Origin: Pseudooceanicola nanhaiensis
Lineage (GTDB): Bacteria; Pseudomonadota; Alphaproteobacteria; Rhodobacterales; Rhodobacteraceae
Assembly (NCBI RefSeq): GCF_020171315.1
Contig: NZ_JAIUZP010000004.1
Location: 1-64,000 of the forward strand
Direction: 5' to 3'
DNA: 64,000 nt
Made by a program: the position numbers and the translations under genes
Notes under the pieces: generated by a model
What the model was told of the DNA's origin: nothing
The model's database searches: none
The model's input: only the letters and a program-made list of their open reading frames with translations
Part shown: positions 15,973 through 29,433 of the stretch, piece by piece
Numbering within the stretch: the first letter of the stretch is position 1
Layout: each line of letters opens with the position of its first letter

Positions 15973-16422
15973 ATGAGCGACAGCGACCTGATCAAACTCT
16001 ATTCCCAGCGGATTCTGGGGCTTGCCTCGGACATTCCGCGGCAGGACCGGCTTGAGGCGCCCGATGCCACGGTGAAACGCCGCGCGCCGCTCTGTGGCTC
16101 CACCGTGACGGTGGACGTGAAGGTGACCGACGGGAAGATCAGCGACTACGGTCAGGATGTGCGGGCCTGCGCCCTCGGCCAGGCCGCCGCTGCCGTGGTC
16201 GGCGCCAATGTTGTCGGCTGCGACCGCGCCCAGATCCACGCGGCCCGCGATGCGCTCAAGGCCATGCTGAAGGAAGACGGCCCCACGCCGGAGGCCCCTT
16301 TCGACGGGCTGGAGGTGCTGCGGCCCGCGCGCGACTACAAGAACCGCCACGCCTCGATCCTGCTGACGCTCGAGGCAACCGCCGAGGCGATGGACAAGAT
16401 CGCGCAGCGCGACTGCGCCTGA
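15973..16422 (+). CDS. Iron-sulfur cluster assembly scaffold protein (SufU/IscU-like)
   Basis: A 149-residue NifU N-terminal-type protein. Conserved features include PLCGS (first ligand cysteine), RACALGQAAAAV (second ligand cysteine) and NRHASILLTLEA. In the last motif the classical third cysteine ligand next to His is replaced by Ala, a change also seen in a group of alphaproteobacterial homologues. It should receive or carry Fe-S clusters in the cytoplasm, but the missing cysteine makes classical scaffold function uncertain. The start follows GGGGAAAGGACAGCC. It is divergent from hisI and followed by the chemotaxis receptor, which appears to have its own promoter region. Confidence 0.85.
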   Translation: MSDSDLIKLYSQRILGLASDIPRQDRLEAPDATVKRRAPLCGSTVTVDVKVTDGKISDYGQDVRACALGQAAAAVVGANVVGCDRAQIHAARDALKAMLKEDGPTPEAPFDGLEVLRPARDYKNRHASILLTLEATAEAMDKIAQRDCA

Positions 16423-16566
16423 GGGCAGGCTCCGGTCTGCGCCCCGGTCCGAGGCGAGGGTCTGATCAATGCCGCCTGCCCTCCTTTGCCCCGTCTGGGC
16501 CCCACTTAACCGGTTGTTCGCATATCTGACGCTAGTCTGCCTGCACCTGCAGGAGCGAGCGCACCG

Positions 16567-18045
16567 ATGACCCTTGTGACAGACCTTCCCCCTCCCGGCT
16601 CTCGCGGCGCGCCTCCGGTGCTGCCACCGGATGCGCCGGGCCTGCCGGGCGCGGGCGGTCCCGGTGCCGCGCAGGATCTGGAACATCTCAACCGCCTCGC
16701 CCGCGCCGCCACCAAGATGGGCCGCGCCATCGTCGAGATTGCGGGCCACCTCAACGCGCTCGAGGAACAGTCGAAGGATCAGGCCACGGCCCTCGCGCAG
16801 CTGCGCGATGGTGCGGGCCGCGTGGTGCAGTCGAATGCAAGCGCGATGGACACACTCGGCAAGGTCTCCGGCGCGATCAGCCAGATGCTGGAGACGCTCA
16901 CCGCCACCGGGCAGCAGATGCGCGAGGCGACCGAGACCGCCGAGGAGGTCATCACATGGGTGCTGACCCTCGACGAACGGTCGCGCGGGGTGCAGGTGAC
17001 CCTCGACGCGGTGGAGAAGGACAACGAGCAGATCGCCGCCATCGCGGCACAGGTGAACATGCTGGCGATCAACGCCAAGATCGAGGCCGCCCGTGCCGGG
17101 GAGGCTGGCAAGGGCTTTGCCGTCGTAGCCGATGCGATCAACGAATTGTCCCGGCACACCGGCAATGCGGCCAAGGACATTGCCGGCAATGTCAGCACGC
17201 TGACCGGCTGGATCGGCCAGCTGCAGGAGGAATCCGGGGCCTTCGCGCTCAAGGCAACAGAGATGCGCAGTGCCGGCAAGGACACCTCGCGGCAGCTCGA
17301 TGAAACGGTCGAGACCGCCCGCGCGGTGAACGAGCGGACCCGGCTCATCGCCGGCGACGCCACCACCGCGGGTGAGGCGCTGCAGGGCTTTGCCCCGCGC
17401 ATCGCCCGGATCACCGAGTCGATTGCCACCGGTGCGCAGGGCGTGGCCGCCGCCCATCAGCACGTCGAAAGCCTGATCGAGACGTCGGAACAATTGGTGC
17501 AGGACAGCGTGGCCATCGGCGGCATCACCGATGACAGGCTCTTCATCGAGGATGTTCAGGCCCGCGCCGCCCGCGTGGCCGAGGCTTTTGAGGCCGCGCT
17601 CGCCCATGGCCGCATCACGCTGGATCAGCTCTTCGACCGGTCCTATGCCGAGGTGCGCGGCAGCAACCCGCCGCAGTTCACCACCCGGTTCACAACCCTG
17701 ACCGACGCGCTTTTGCCGGAAATCCAGGAGCCTGCACTGAAGCTCGACAGCCGCGTCGTCTTCTGTGCGGCCGTGGACCGGAACGGCTACCTCCCGACGC
17801 ACAACCGGCAGTTCTCGCAGATGCAGGGGGCAGATCCGGTCTGGAACACGGCGAACTGCCGTAACCGGCGCATCTTCGACGATCGCGTCGGCCTCAAGGC
17901 GGGCCGCAACACCGAGCCGTTCCTGCTACAGGTCTACCGCCGCGACATGGGCGGCGGGCGCTATATAACGATGAAGGATCTCTCGGCCCCGATCGTGGTG
18001 CAAGGCCGCCACTGGGGCGGGCTGCGGCTGGCCTACCGCTTCTGA
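16567..18045 (+). CDS. Soluble methyl-accepting chemotaxis-type receptor with C-terminal sensory domain
   Basis: A 492-residue protein with no membrane span or signal peptide. The first 40 residues are proline/glycine-rich. A long helical region follows, holding the MCP signalling hairpin tip ([32 protein letters not shown], given in part, about residues 160-200). The hairpin tip glutamate/arginine set that contacts CheA and CheW is intact. The C-terminal 150 residues (from about [16 protein letters not shown]) look like a cache/PilJ-type ligand domain, with [20 protein letters not shown] and a final [10 protein letters not shown]. The domain order is therefore signalling first, sensor last. 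It is preceded by GGAGCGAGCG. No che or flagellar genes are nearby. Ligand unknown. Confidence 0.88.
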   Translation: MTLVTDLPPPGSRGAPPVLPPDAPGLPGAGGPGAAQDLEHLNRLARAATKMGRAIVEIAGHLNALEEQSKDQATALAQLRDGAGRVVQSNASAMDTLGKVSGAISQMLETLTATGQQMREATETAEEVITWVLTLDERSRGVQVTLDAVEKDNEQIAAIAAQVNMLAINAKIEAARAGEAGKGFAVVADAINELSRHTGNAAKDIAGNVSTLTGWIGQLQEESGAFALKATEMRSAGKDTSRQLDETVETARAVNERTRLIAGDATTAGEALQGFAPRIARITESIATGAQGVAAAHQHVESLIETSEQLVQDSVAIGGITDDRLFIEDVQARAARVAEAFEAALAHGRITLDQLFDRSYAEVRGSNPPQFTTRFTTLTDALLPEIQEPALKLDSRVVFCAAVDRNGYLPTHNRQFSQMQGADPVWNTANCRNRRIFDDRVGLKAGRNTEPFLLQVYRRDMGGGRYITMKDLSAPIVVQGRHWGGLRLAYRF

Positions 18046-18323
18046 CGGGCAGCGGCCGTCTGCTGCTGACGCACACCGGCCGCCTGATTTCGACGGGACC
18101 CGGGCGACCACATCTGCCGGGATAGGGTGACCGCGCCGGAGGCCTTCAGCACAGGCGCGATGACCCGGACCTTGGGACTTCGGCCGCTGGCCGCGTATAG
18201 GCGCGCTGCCCCGCTGCCTTCGCCGTCGACTCTTTCTGCCCCCTGCATGGCCGCGCATCCCGATCCGCGCTGCACCGTACCGTACCGCATCACATCGCCT
18301 CGCGATCCACCTGCACCGCACCG

Positions 18324-18358
18324 AAAAAACCGCCGCACTTCCTTTCGGAAGGCGGCGG
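18324..18358 (-). terminator. Intrinsic terminator downstream of the 40-residue membrane protein
   Basis: On the minus strand the stem CCGCCG...CGGCGG with inner CTTCC/GGAAG and loop GAAA is followed directly by GGTTTTTTCGG. It lies 165 bp after the small gene at 18523-18645 and is the first good terminator on that strand. The 477-bp gap 18046-18522 otherwise holds GC-rich sequence with no convincing gene. Confidence 0.7.
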
Positions 18359-18522
18359 TGAGTGAACATTTCCGTCGGGGACAGAAGAGAGCGGAACCGG
18401 GGGATGAGGCAACCCCGGCGCATCCAAGACAGGCATCTCGGTGCGGGTCACATGTGGGGGACGTGACGGGCAGGCCCTCGGATTGACGGAAATGCGGACA
18501 GAAACAGACGTAAGGCGTGTCC

Positions 18523-18645
18523 TCAGACGAGGCCGGGCAGATGCAGGCTGCCCACGAGAATGACGATCAGCGCCACCGCACCGACGAGGTCCTGCACCAG
18601 TTCCATGCCGGACCGGCTGACGACCGTTTTGACTTGCTGAACCAT
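18523..18645 (-). CDS. 40-residue single-span membrane protein, candidate SOS-induced small protein
   Basis: The encoded protein begins MVQQVKTVVSRSGMELVQ, then has one hydrophobic segment (about residues 20-38: LVGAVALIVILVGSLHL) and ends PGLV. The amphipathic basic N-terminus suggests an inner-membrane protein with its N-terminus in the cytoplasm. A textbook RBS, GGAGG, stands 5 bases before the ATG. A LexA-type direct repeat GTTC-N7-GTTC lies 64 bp upstream, and a rho-independent terminator lies downstream. It follows recG, but a 117-bp gap with its own control elements separates them. Short SOS-induced single-span proteins that block division are established (SidA in Caulobacter). There is no claim of homology here. 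Function is inferred only from regulation and topology. Confidence 0.65.
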   Translation of the reverse strand: MVQQVKTVVSRSGMELVQDLVGAVALIVILVGSLHLPGLV

Positions 18646-18708
18646 GTTGACCTCCGCTGCGTTGCGTTGTGTTGCCACTTTGTTCTCATATCCATTCCGC
18701 TGAGTAAA

Positions 18709-18723
18709 GAACTTTTTGAGAAC
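18709..18723 (-). promoter_or_regulatory. LexA/SOS box, GTTC-N7-GTTC
   Basis: On the minus strand GTTCTCAAAAAGTTC is an exact match to the alphaproteobacterial LexA operator GTTC-N7-GTTC. A third GTTC lies just upstream at 6-bp spacing (18730-18733). The box ends 64 bp before the start codon of the 40-residue membrane protein. A TATGAG hexamer lies 16 bp past a possible -35 that overlaps the right half-site, where LexA binding would block RNA polymerase. Confidence 0.65.
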
Positions 18724-18762
18724 ATTTGTGAACAAAACGCGATGCGCGCGGGAACAACCGCG

Positions 18763-23306
<4,544 letters not shown>

Positions 23307-23474
23307 TCAGGCCAGTGATAGGCGCGCCCGCGATCCGGGTCCAGACCTGCCGACCGCCTGCCGTTCCGTGAGTGGCGTCCCGCTGCATGTATCCCCATGC
23401 GGGAAAGCTAGACGGCAGTTCGATCTTCCGTGCCTCCGCGGCCTGTCCCCTGATCTGCCCCGGATCGGCAGCCC

Positions 23475-24191
23475 TCAGGCGCGGATGGCCAGGCGTTCCT
23501 CGTCGATCTCGCTCGGCTCCGGATCGCGCAGGACATAGCCCCGGCCCCAGACCGTCTCGATGTAGTTCTCGCCCCCGGTGGCGGTGGAGAGCTTCTTGCG
23601 CAGCTTGCAGATGAAGACGTCGATGATCTTCAGTTCCGGCTCATCCATGCCGCCATAGAGGTGGTTGAGGAACATTTCCTTGGTGAGCGTCGTGCCCTTA
23701 CGCAGGCTCAGCAGCTCCAGCATCTGGTATTCCTTGCCGGTCAGATGGACCGACTTGCCGCCCACCTCCACCGTCTTGGCATCGAGGTTGACCGAGATCT
23801 TGCCAGTGCGGATGACCGATTGGGAATGCCCCTTGGAGCGGCGGATGATCGCGTGAATGCGCGCCACCAGTTCCTCGCGGTGGAAGGGCTTGGTCAGATA
23901 ATCATCTGCCCCGAAACCGAAACCGCGGATCTTGTTTTCCGTGTCGTCGGCGCCGGAGAGGATCAGGATCGGCGTTTCGACCCGCGCAAGGCGCATCTGG
24001 CGCAGCACGTCATGCCCGTTCATGTCCGGCAGCCCGAGATCCAGCAGGATCAGGTCGTAGTCATAGAGTTTCGCGAGGTCGATCCCCTCCTCCCCCAAAT
24101 CGGTCGTGTAGACGTTCAGGTTCGCATGGGTCAGCATGAGCTCAATGCTTTTGGAGGTTGTCGGATCGTCTTCGACAAGAAGAACGCGCAT
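23475..24191 (-). CDS. ctrA: Cell-cycle response regulator CtrA
   Basis: A 238-residue OmpR-type response regulator, the alphaproteobacterial master regulator of the cell cycle, motility and, in Rhodobacteraceae, gene-transfer-agent and phenotypic control. It starts [20 protein letters not shown]. The receiver domain has the acidic pair, the phospho-acceptor Asp in [13 protein letters not shown] and the conserved Lys in LTKPF. The winged-helix DNA-binding domain holds [30 protein letters not shown] and [12 protein letters not shown]. The ATG at 24191 (second of two) is chosen because GGAG sits 7 bases upstream and it gives the conserved N-terminus. A CtrA-box-like site lies upstream, suggesting autoregulation. 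The upstream neighbour is sciP, whose product inhibits CtrA. Confidence 0.96.
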   Translation of the reverse strand: MRVLLVEDDPTTSKSIELMLTHANLNVYTTDLGEEGIDLAKLYDYDLILLDLGLPDMNGHDVLRQMRLARVETPILILSGADDTENKIRGFGFGADDYLTKPFHREELVARIHAIIRRSKGHSQSVIRTGKISVNLDAKTVEVGGKSVHLTGKEYQMLELLSLRKGTTLTKEMFLNHLYGGMDEPELKIIDVFICKLRKKLSTATGGENYIETVWGRGYVLRDPEPSEIDEERLAIRA

Positions 24192-24260
24192 GGTCATACT
24201 CCGATCTGTCTATTTAACAATGTATATCCGCTCACCTCAATTAACTTTGGAGCGAATTAG

Positions 24261-24275
24261 TTAACGACACGTTAC
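24261..24275 (+). promoter_or_regulatory. Candidate CtrA box, TTAA-N7-TTAC
   Basis: TTAA (24261-24264), seven bases, then TTAC (24272-24275) matches the CtrA consensus TTAA-N7-TTAA(C) at all but one position. It lies 70 bp upstream of the ctrA start and overlaps the sciP stop codon. Additional TTAAC half-sites occur nearby (24241-24245). Autoregulation of ctrA is established in Caulobacter; here it is inference. Confidence 0.5.
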
Positions 24276-24580
24276 TCCGTATTCCATTTTCCCTCAACAT
24301 TTTCGCAATGTCGATACTTTTGGAGGCTCGTCGTCTTTAACGCTTCCTCGCCGAACTCGCTGACTGCTGCGACCCAGGACAGGAATTCCTCGGGGCTCAA
24401 TCCGTAGCGTTCCAAAGCTTCTTCCTGGGTGATCAGCCCGTGGACGACGCCCCGCACCACGGCCGCCTTGCGCGAGGCGACCCAGCGACGGGTGTCCTTC
24501 GCGGGCAGATCCGCGCGGCTCATCACGCTGCCGTCTGGAAGGGTCACGGCCCTTGGCCCCGGCACTTTCTTCAGATACAT
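24272..24580 (-). CDS. sciP: CtrA inhibitor SciP (DUF1153)
   Basis: A 102-residue helix-turn-helix protein. The wording MYLKKVPGPRAVTLPDGSVM, then WVASRKAAVVRGVVHGLITQEEALERYGLSPEEFLSW, is the DUF1153/SciP signature. In Caulobacter SciP binds CtrA and prevents transcription activation at CtrA-dependent promoters. It lies immediately upstream of ctrA in the same direction, with 80 bp between its stop and the ctrA start. Regulator and anti-regulator can therefore share a transcript, as is usual in Rhodobacteraceae. AAGGGACAGG precedes the ATG. Confidence 0.92.
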   Translation of the reverse strand: MYLKKVPGPRAVTLPDGSVMSRADLPAKDTRRWVASRKAAVVRGVVHGLITQEEALERYGLSPEEFLSWVAAVSEFGEEALKTTSLQKYRHCENVEGKWNTE

Positions 24581-24746
24581 GGCACCTGTCCCTTATCGAT
24601 GCGCCGGTATCCTGTGCCGCGCGCCTTAACGCGGGATGAAACGCGACCTTGAGAGTATGTCGCATTTTCCTATATTCTCCGGGTTCTCCTGCGGTCCGAC
24701 CGGGCCGCACCCCGCCGTTTTCCCGCGCCCTTTCAGGAGCAAAGCC

Positions 24747-25889
24747 ATGGCACTGGACCGCACCAATGAGTTGAATTCGCTGGGTTTTGCGAAGAGCCCG
24801 GCCGAGACGCGCGTCGTCGTTGCCATGTCCGGCGGCGTCGACTCCTCCGTCGTGGCCGCGATGCTGGCCGAGGAAGGGTACGACGTGGTGGGCGTAACGC
24901 TGCAGCTTTACGACCACGGTGCGGCGCTCGCCAAGAAGGGGGCCTGCTGTGCCGGGCTCGACATCCACGATGCCCGCCGGGTGGCCGAGGAAATGGGCTT
25001 CCCGCATTACGTGCTGGACTACGAGAACATCTTCAAGGACGCGGTGATCGACGAATTCGCCGACAGCTATCTCGCCGGTGCAACCCCGGTGCCCTGCATT
25101 CGCTGCAACGAGCGGGTGAAATTCAAGGATCTCCTTCAAACGGCGAAGGAATTGGACGCAGATTGCATGGCCACCGGCCATTATATACAACGCAAAATCG
25201 GCGCGAATGGCGCGGAATTGCATTGTGCCGCCGACAGCAATCGCGACCAGAGCTATTTCCTCTTCTCCACCACGCAGGAGCAGCTTGATTTCCTTCGCTT
25301 TCCCCTGGGTCACCTGCCCTCCAAGGCCGAGACACGGGCGCTTGCGGCGAAATACGGGCTGCCGGTGGCGGACAAGCCGGACAGCCAGGATATCTGCTTC
25401 GTTCCAAACGGAAATTACGCCAGCGTGATCGAGAAGCTGCGCCCCGGCGCGGCGGAACCGGGCGAGATCGTCGATCCGGACGGCCGCGTGCTGGGAACCC
25501 ATGACGGGGTCATCCACTACACCATCGGTCAGCGCCGCGGTCTCGGAATCGGGGGGCTCTCGGAGCCGCTCTACGTGGTGAAACTGGACGTGGACACGCG
25601 CCGCGTCGTGGTGGGGCCGAAGGAGATGCTGGCGACCCGCATCGTGCCCGTGCGCGAGATCAACTGGCTGGGCGACGGCGGCTTCGACGACATGGCCGAG
25701 CGCCATGTCTCGGTGAAGGTCCGCTCCACCCGGCCGCCGCGCGAGGCGATCCTGCGCCCGCTGAGCCCCACCACCGCAGAGGTGGAACTGCTGACCGCCG
25801 AGGAAGGCATCTCGCCCGGGCAGGCCTGCGTCTTCTACGAGACCGAGGGCAGCCGGATCCTGGGGGGCGGCTGGATTCACAAGGGCTGA
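24747..25889 (+). CDS. mnmA: tRNA-specific 2-thiouridylase MnmA
   Basis: A 380-residue enzyme that activates U34 of certain tRNAs with ATP and inserts sulfur. The PP-loop [18 protein letters not shown] is near the N-terminus. The catalytic cysteine pair is in [13 protein letters not shown] and in [13 protein letters not shown], the usual positions. The ATG at 24747 follows TCAGGAGCAAAGCC. A frame open further upstream is not used. The gene is divergent from sciP, monocistronic, and followed by a REP-like repeat in the convergent gap before lpxB. Confidence 0.96.
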   Translation: MALDRTNELNSLGFAKSPAETRVVVAMSGGVDSSVVAAMLAEEGYDVVGVTLQLYDHGAALAKKGACCAGLDIHDARRVAEEMGFPHYVLDYENIFKDAVIDEFADSYLAGATPVPCIRCNERVKFKDLLQTAKELDADCMATGHYIQRKIGANGAELHCAADSNRDQSYFLFSTTQEQLDFLRFPLGHLPSKAETRALAAKYGLPVADKPDSQDICFVPNGNYASVIEKLRPGAAEPGEIVDPDGRVLGTHDGVIHYTIGQRRGLGIGGLSEPLYVVKLDVDTRRVVVGPKEMLATRIVPVREINWLGDGGFDDMAERHVSVKVRSTRPPREAILRPLSPTTAEVELLTAEEGISPGQACVFYETEGSRILGGGWIHKG

Positions 25890-25988
25890 GGGCTGCGGCG
25901 ACAGCCCGGGGGATCACGGGGCGTGGCCTTGGGTGATCACGGGCTGTTGGCGTGGCCGACATCGGAGGGGGCGCCTGTGGAGGGCGTC

Positions 25989-26056
25989 GAGGGGGGCTGT
26001 CTGCCCCCCCCGGCCCTGCGGGCCTCCCCCCGAGGATATTTGAGCAACGAAAATGG
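25989..26056 (+). repeat. REP-like intergenic repeat, subtype 1, copy C
   Basis: GAGGGGGGCTGTCTGCCCCCC hairpin, a GGCCCTGCGGGCC hairpin, then CCCCCGAGGATATTTGAGCA and GAAAATGGA. The first two modules resemble copies A and B. The GAAAATGG end is shared with the subtype-2 copies D and E. It lies between the convergent mnmA and lpxB genes. Confidence 0.7.
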
Positions 26057-26123
26057 ACGGGGCCGGGTGCCCGGGGGCCGCGGGGCGCGTCGCCGGATCA
26101 GTTGGACTGGCCGGGGCTTCGGG

Positions 26124-27275
26124 TCAGAGGCGGGCGAGCACGGCGCGGGCGGCACGCAGGCCGGGGGCTTCGCCGCCGCGGCCGAGGCGGTCCATGGTCA
26201 GGGTCATGGCCTGCTGCTGGGGCCCCGGGTTCTTGAGCGTGGCGGCCACCGCGGGGGCGATCAGGTCGGCGCGGCAGTTTTCGCCGAGGAATTCGGGCAC
26301 GGCGCGGGTGTCGGAGACGAGGTTCACCAGCGTGACCGTGTCCACCAGCATCATGCGTTTCAGGATGAACCGGGTCAGCGGCGCCATGTCATAGGCGATC
26401 ACCATGGGGGTGCCGGCGGCGGCGAGTTCCAGCGAGACGGTGCCCGAGGCGGCCACAGCCACGTCGGCGGCGCGGAAGGCCGCGCGCTTGGTGGCCTCGA
26501 AGGCCGCGCTGTCCTGTCCGGTGGGATCGAGGATCAGCGGCTTGACCGGCCAGCTTTCGACGAGGTCGCGCACGAGGCCCGCGACAGGGGCGGCGGCGGG
26601 CAGCACGGCGCGCAGATCGGGATAGCGGGCGCGGAGTTCGTCGAGGACGACGCCCAGAACCGGCGCGAGGCGGGTGACCTCGCCCCGGCGCGAGCCCGGC
26701 AGCAGCAGCACCACGGGCGCCTCGCCAAGCCCCTGCTGCAGGCGGAAGGCGGCGGCCTCGGCCTCACTCGCCTGGGGCCGCGTGGTGACCGGGTGGCCGA
26801 CGAAATCGCAGGCCATGCCGGCGGCTTCCATGTAGGGCGGCTCGAAGGGGAAGAGCGCCAGCACGTGGTCGATCATCTTGGCCATCTTCCCGGCGCGCTT
26901 CGGACGCCAGGCCCAGACCGTGGGGGCCACGTAATGCACCGTGCGGATGTCGGAGGCGGCCTTGACCAGCTTGGCCACGCGGAGCGAGAAATCCGGGCTG
27001 TCGATGGTGATCATCAGGTCAGGCTTCTGGGCCAGCACGGCCTCGGCGCATTCGCGGATGCGGCGCTTGAGATGGAAGTACTTCGGCAGCACCTCTGCCA
27101 GCCCCATGACCGAGAGTTCGTCCATGGGGAACTGGCTCTCCATCCCTTCGGCGCACATGGCGGGGCCGCCGACACCGGTGAAGGTGACGCCCGGGACCAG
27201 CTCCTTCAGGCCCCGCATCAGCGCCGCGCCGAGGAGGTCGCCCGAGGGTTCGCCCGCGATCAGGTAGATGCGCAT
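26124..27275 (-). CDS. lpxB: Lipid-A-disaccharide synthase
   Basis: A 383-residue GT19 glycosyltransferase that condenses UDP-2,3-diacylglucosamine with lipid X to form the lipid A disaccharide at the inner membrane. The N-terminal IYLIAGEPSGDLLGA and the central HYVAPTVWAWRPKRAGKM are family signatures. LLLPGSRRGEVTRL and the C-terminal GTVSLELAAAGTPMVIAY block form the UDP-sugar site. Its ATG overlaps the final base of lpxI. It is the last gene of the long envelope cluster read from the right. Confidence 0.96.
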   Translation of the reverse strand: MRIYLIAGEPSGDLLGAALMRGLKELVPGVTFTGVGGPAMCAEGMESQFPMDELSVMGLAEVLPKYFHLKRRIRECAEAVLAQKPDLMITIDSPDFSLRVAKLVKAASDIRTVHYVAPTVWAWRPKRAGKMAKMIDHVLALFPFEPPYMEAAGMACDFVGHPVTTRPQASEAEAAAFRLQQGLGEAPVVLLLPGSRRGEVTRLAPVLGVVLDELRARYPDLRAVLPAAAPVAGLVRDLVESWPVKPLILDPTGQDSAAFEATKRAAFRAADVAVAASGTVSLELAAAGTPMVIAYDMAPLTRFILKRMMLVDTVTLVNLVSDTRAVPEFLGENCRADLIAPAVAATLKNPGPQQQAMTLTMDRLGRGGEAPGLRAARAVLARL

Positions 27276-28081
27276 CAGATATCCGCCCCGTAGATGGTGA
27301 TCCCCGCCGCCTTTGCCGCCGCCAGCGTCGCCTCACGCTCCAGGAGCAGGACGCGGCCCGCGGCCACGGCGATGGTCGAGAGCCCGGCCGCCTGGGCCGA
27401 GGCGATGGTCTTCGGCCCGATGGCCGGCATGTCGATGCGCAGGTCCTGCCCCGCCTTGGGCGCCTTCACCAGCGTGGCGGGCGCGCGGCGCAGACGCTCG
27501 GGCGTGCGGGCGACGAAGTCGATCAGCGCGTCGGTGCCCTGCAGGGTCTCGATCCCGAGGCAGAGACCGCCTGCCACGACACAGCCCTGCCCGAGATCGA
27601 GCGGCGAAAGCGTGGCGAGGATCTGGGCCCCCCGCGCGATGTCCGCGAGGGCCTTCTTGTCCGGGGCGGGCCCGGCGATCAGCCCGGCAGGCGCGGTGAG
27701 ATCGGGGCGCACCTGGTGGGCGCCCAGAACCTCGAAGCCCTTCTTCTCGAAGAACTCAACGATCACCCGCAGCAGCCCGTCGTCGCCCGCGTTCAACGCG
27801 GACATGACCTTGGGTGCCAGCATCATCGTGGTGGTGTCGAGCGCCTTGGGATCGAGACGCGGGCGGGTCAGCGCCCCCGCCAGCACGAGGCGGGTGACCC
27901 CCTCGGCCTTCAGCGCCTTGACGAGGCCGCCCATCTTTTCGAGCCGAAAGAGCGTGATCCGGTCGGGGGCGAAGCGGGTCTCGATCCCCTCGAAGCCCGC
28001 GACGAAGGCCGCGGGATCGGCCTCGGCCAGTGCGGGCGGCAACGCGCCCGCACAGGCGATGATGCCGAGCCGCCCGGCCAA
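27275..28081 (-). CDS. lpxI: UDP-2,3-diacylglucosamine diphosphatase LpxI
   Basis: A 268-residue LpxI (DUF1009) enzyme that cleaves UDP-2,3-diacylglucosamine to lipid X, the step done by LpxH in enterobacteria. GRLGIIACAGALP at the N-terminus, the GGLVKALKAEGVTRLVLAGALTRP block, and LKADMPAIG-like wording (DLRIDMPAIGPKTI) near the C-terminus are typical. It sits between lpxA and lpxB, the order seen in many alphaproteobacteria. It starts 4 bp after the lpxA stop codon and overlaps lpxB by one base. Confidence 0.94.
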   Translation of the reverse strand: MAGRLGIIACAGALPPALAEADPAAFVAGFEGIETRFAPDRITLFRLEKMGGLVKALKAEGVTRLVLAGALTRPRLDPKALDTTTMMLAPKVMSALNAGDDGLLRVIVEFFEKKGFEVLGAHQVRPDLTAPAGLIAGPAPDKKALADIARGAQILATLSPLDLGQGCVVAGGLCLGIETLQGTDALIDFVARTPERLRRAPATLVKAPKAGQDLRIDMPAIGPKTIASAQAAGLSTIAVAAGRVLLLEREATLAAAKAAGITIYGADI

Positions 28082-28085
28082 GCGC

Positions 28086-28889
28086 TTACGCCTTGCCCGG
28101 GGTCAGGAAGGAGCGGTCCGTCTCGCCGGTGACGAAGGCCACGATCTCGCGCACGTAGTCGGAGGTGGTCTCGTCGCCCAGACGGCGGGCGCGGTCCTGG
28201 AAGGCGCCCTCGCCCTGCGCCAGCATCTGGAAGGCGGCACGCAGCGCGGTGATGTCGGAGCGGTCCACGCCGCGGCGCTTGAGGCCGACGAGGTTCAACC
28301 CGTCGAGCTTGCCGCGGGGCGCCTGCACGAGGCCATGGGGGATCACGTCGGCCGTCACCATGGTGACCGCGCCGATGATCGCGCCGCGCCCGATGCGCAC
28401 CCACTGGTGCACGCCAGAAAGCCCGCCGACGATCACCTCGTCCCCGATGTGACAATGCCCGGCCAGCGCCGAGTTGTTCACGAGGATGACGTTGTTGCCG
28501 ACGATGCAGTCGTGCGCCACGTGGCAGCCCGCCATGAAGAGCCCGTCATCGCCGACCTGCGTCAGCCCGCCGCCGCCACCGGTGCCGGTGGACATGGTCA
28601 CATGTTCCCGGATGCGGTTGCGCTTGCCGATGACCAGCCGCGTCTTCTCGCCCTTGAACTTGAGGTCCTGCGGGATGCCGCCGAGCACGGCGAAGGGATG
28701 CACCAGCGTGTCCTCGCCCACCTCGGTGATCCCCTGCACGACCACGTGGCTCATCAGCTCCACGCCCGCGTGCAGCACCACCTCGGGACCGATGTGGCAG
28801 AAGGGACCGACCGTCACGCGGTCGGCGATCTGGGCCCCCTCCTCGACGATGGCGGAGGGATGGATCCGGGCAAGCGGGCTGATGGCCAT
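28086..28889 (-). CDS. lpxA: UDP-N-acetylglucosamine acyltransferase LpxA
   Basis: A 267-residue left-handed beta-helix acyltransferase that catalyses the first step of lipid A synthesis, transferring an R-3-hydroxyacyl chain from ACP to UDP-GlcNAc. Hexapeptide repeats run from about residue 8 (IHPSAIVEEGAQIADRVTVG) to about 190. The catalytic His lies in the TGGGGGLTQVGDDGLFMAGCHVAHDC region. NNSALAGHCHIGDEVIVGG is also characteristic. A C-terminal helical domain ends in PGKA. It is 5 bp downstream of fabZ. Confidence 0.96.
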   Translation of the reverse strand: MAISPLARIHPSAIVEEGAQIADRVTVGPFCHIGPEVVLHAGVELMSHVVVQGITEVGEDTLVHPFAVLGGIPQDLKFKGEKTRLVIGKRNRIREHVTMSTGTGGGGGLTQVGDDGLFMAGCHVAHDCIVGNNVILVNNSALAGHCHIGDEVIVGGLSGVHQWVRIGRGAIIGAVTMVTADVIPHGLVQAPRGKLDGLNLVGLKRRGVDRSDITALRAAFQMLAQGEGAFQDRARRLGDETTSDYVREIVAFVTGETDRSFLTPGKA

Positions 28890-28894
28890 GGGGC

Positions 28895-29356
28895 TTACTC
28901 CTTGGGCACGTCGATCATGGCCATGAAGACGGCCTCGCAGGCCAGTTCCCCATCGACCGTGGCGGTGCCCTGAAGCTTCCAGACCTTGCCGCCGGGCTTG
29001 CCGCGCAGGGTTTCGATCTTCATCTTCAGCACATCGCCGGGCACCACCATACGGCGGAACTTGCAGCTTTCGATGGACATGAAATAGACCAGCGCATTCT
29101 TGCCTTCGAGGCCGAGCGCGAGGCCGATCATCACTGCCGAGGTCTGCGCCATCGCCTCGACGATGGTGACGCCGGGCATGATCGGCTTGCCGGGGAAGTG
29201 GCCCTGGAAATGGGGCTCGTTCATGGTGACGTTCTTGATGCCGACACAGCTGTTGTGGCTGTCGATCTCTTCCACCTTGTCCACGAGGAGGAAGGGATAG
29301 CGGTGCGGAATGATCCTCTGGATCAGGCCGATATCGGCGCTTTGAAGGTCGGACAT
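28895..29356 (-). CDS. fabZ: 3-hydroxyacyl-ACP dehydratase FabZ
   Basis: A 153-residue hotdog enzyme that dehydrates 3-hydroxyacyl-ACP in fatty-acid synthesis. Active-site elements are the His in [17 protein letters not shown] and the Glu in [24 protein letters not shown] is the typical N-terminus. The ATG at 29356 follows AAAGGAGCC, so a longer upstream frame is rejected. FabZ competes with LpxA for 3-hydroxyacyl-ACP, and the close linkage balances phospholipid and lipid A synthesis. Confidence 0.96.
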   Translation of the reverse strand: MSDLQSADIGLIQRIIPHRYPFLLVDKVEEIDSHNSCVGIKNVTMNEPHFQGHFPGKPIMPGVTIVEAMAQTSAVMIGLALGLEGKNALVYFMSIESCKFRRMVVPGDVLKMKIETLRGKPGGKVWKLQGTATVDGELACEAVFMAMIDVPKE

Positions 29357-29433
29357 GTCAGGGCTCCTTTCCCGGTCGCCCGCGTCAGTAGCAACAAGCC
29401 CCCGAGGGGGCAAGCGCGCCTGTGAGCGATGTT

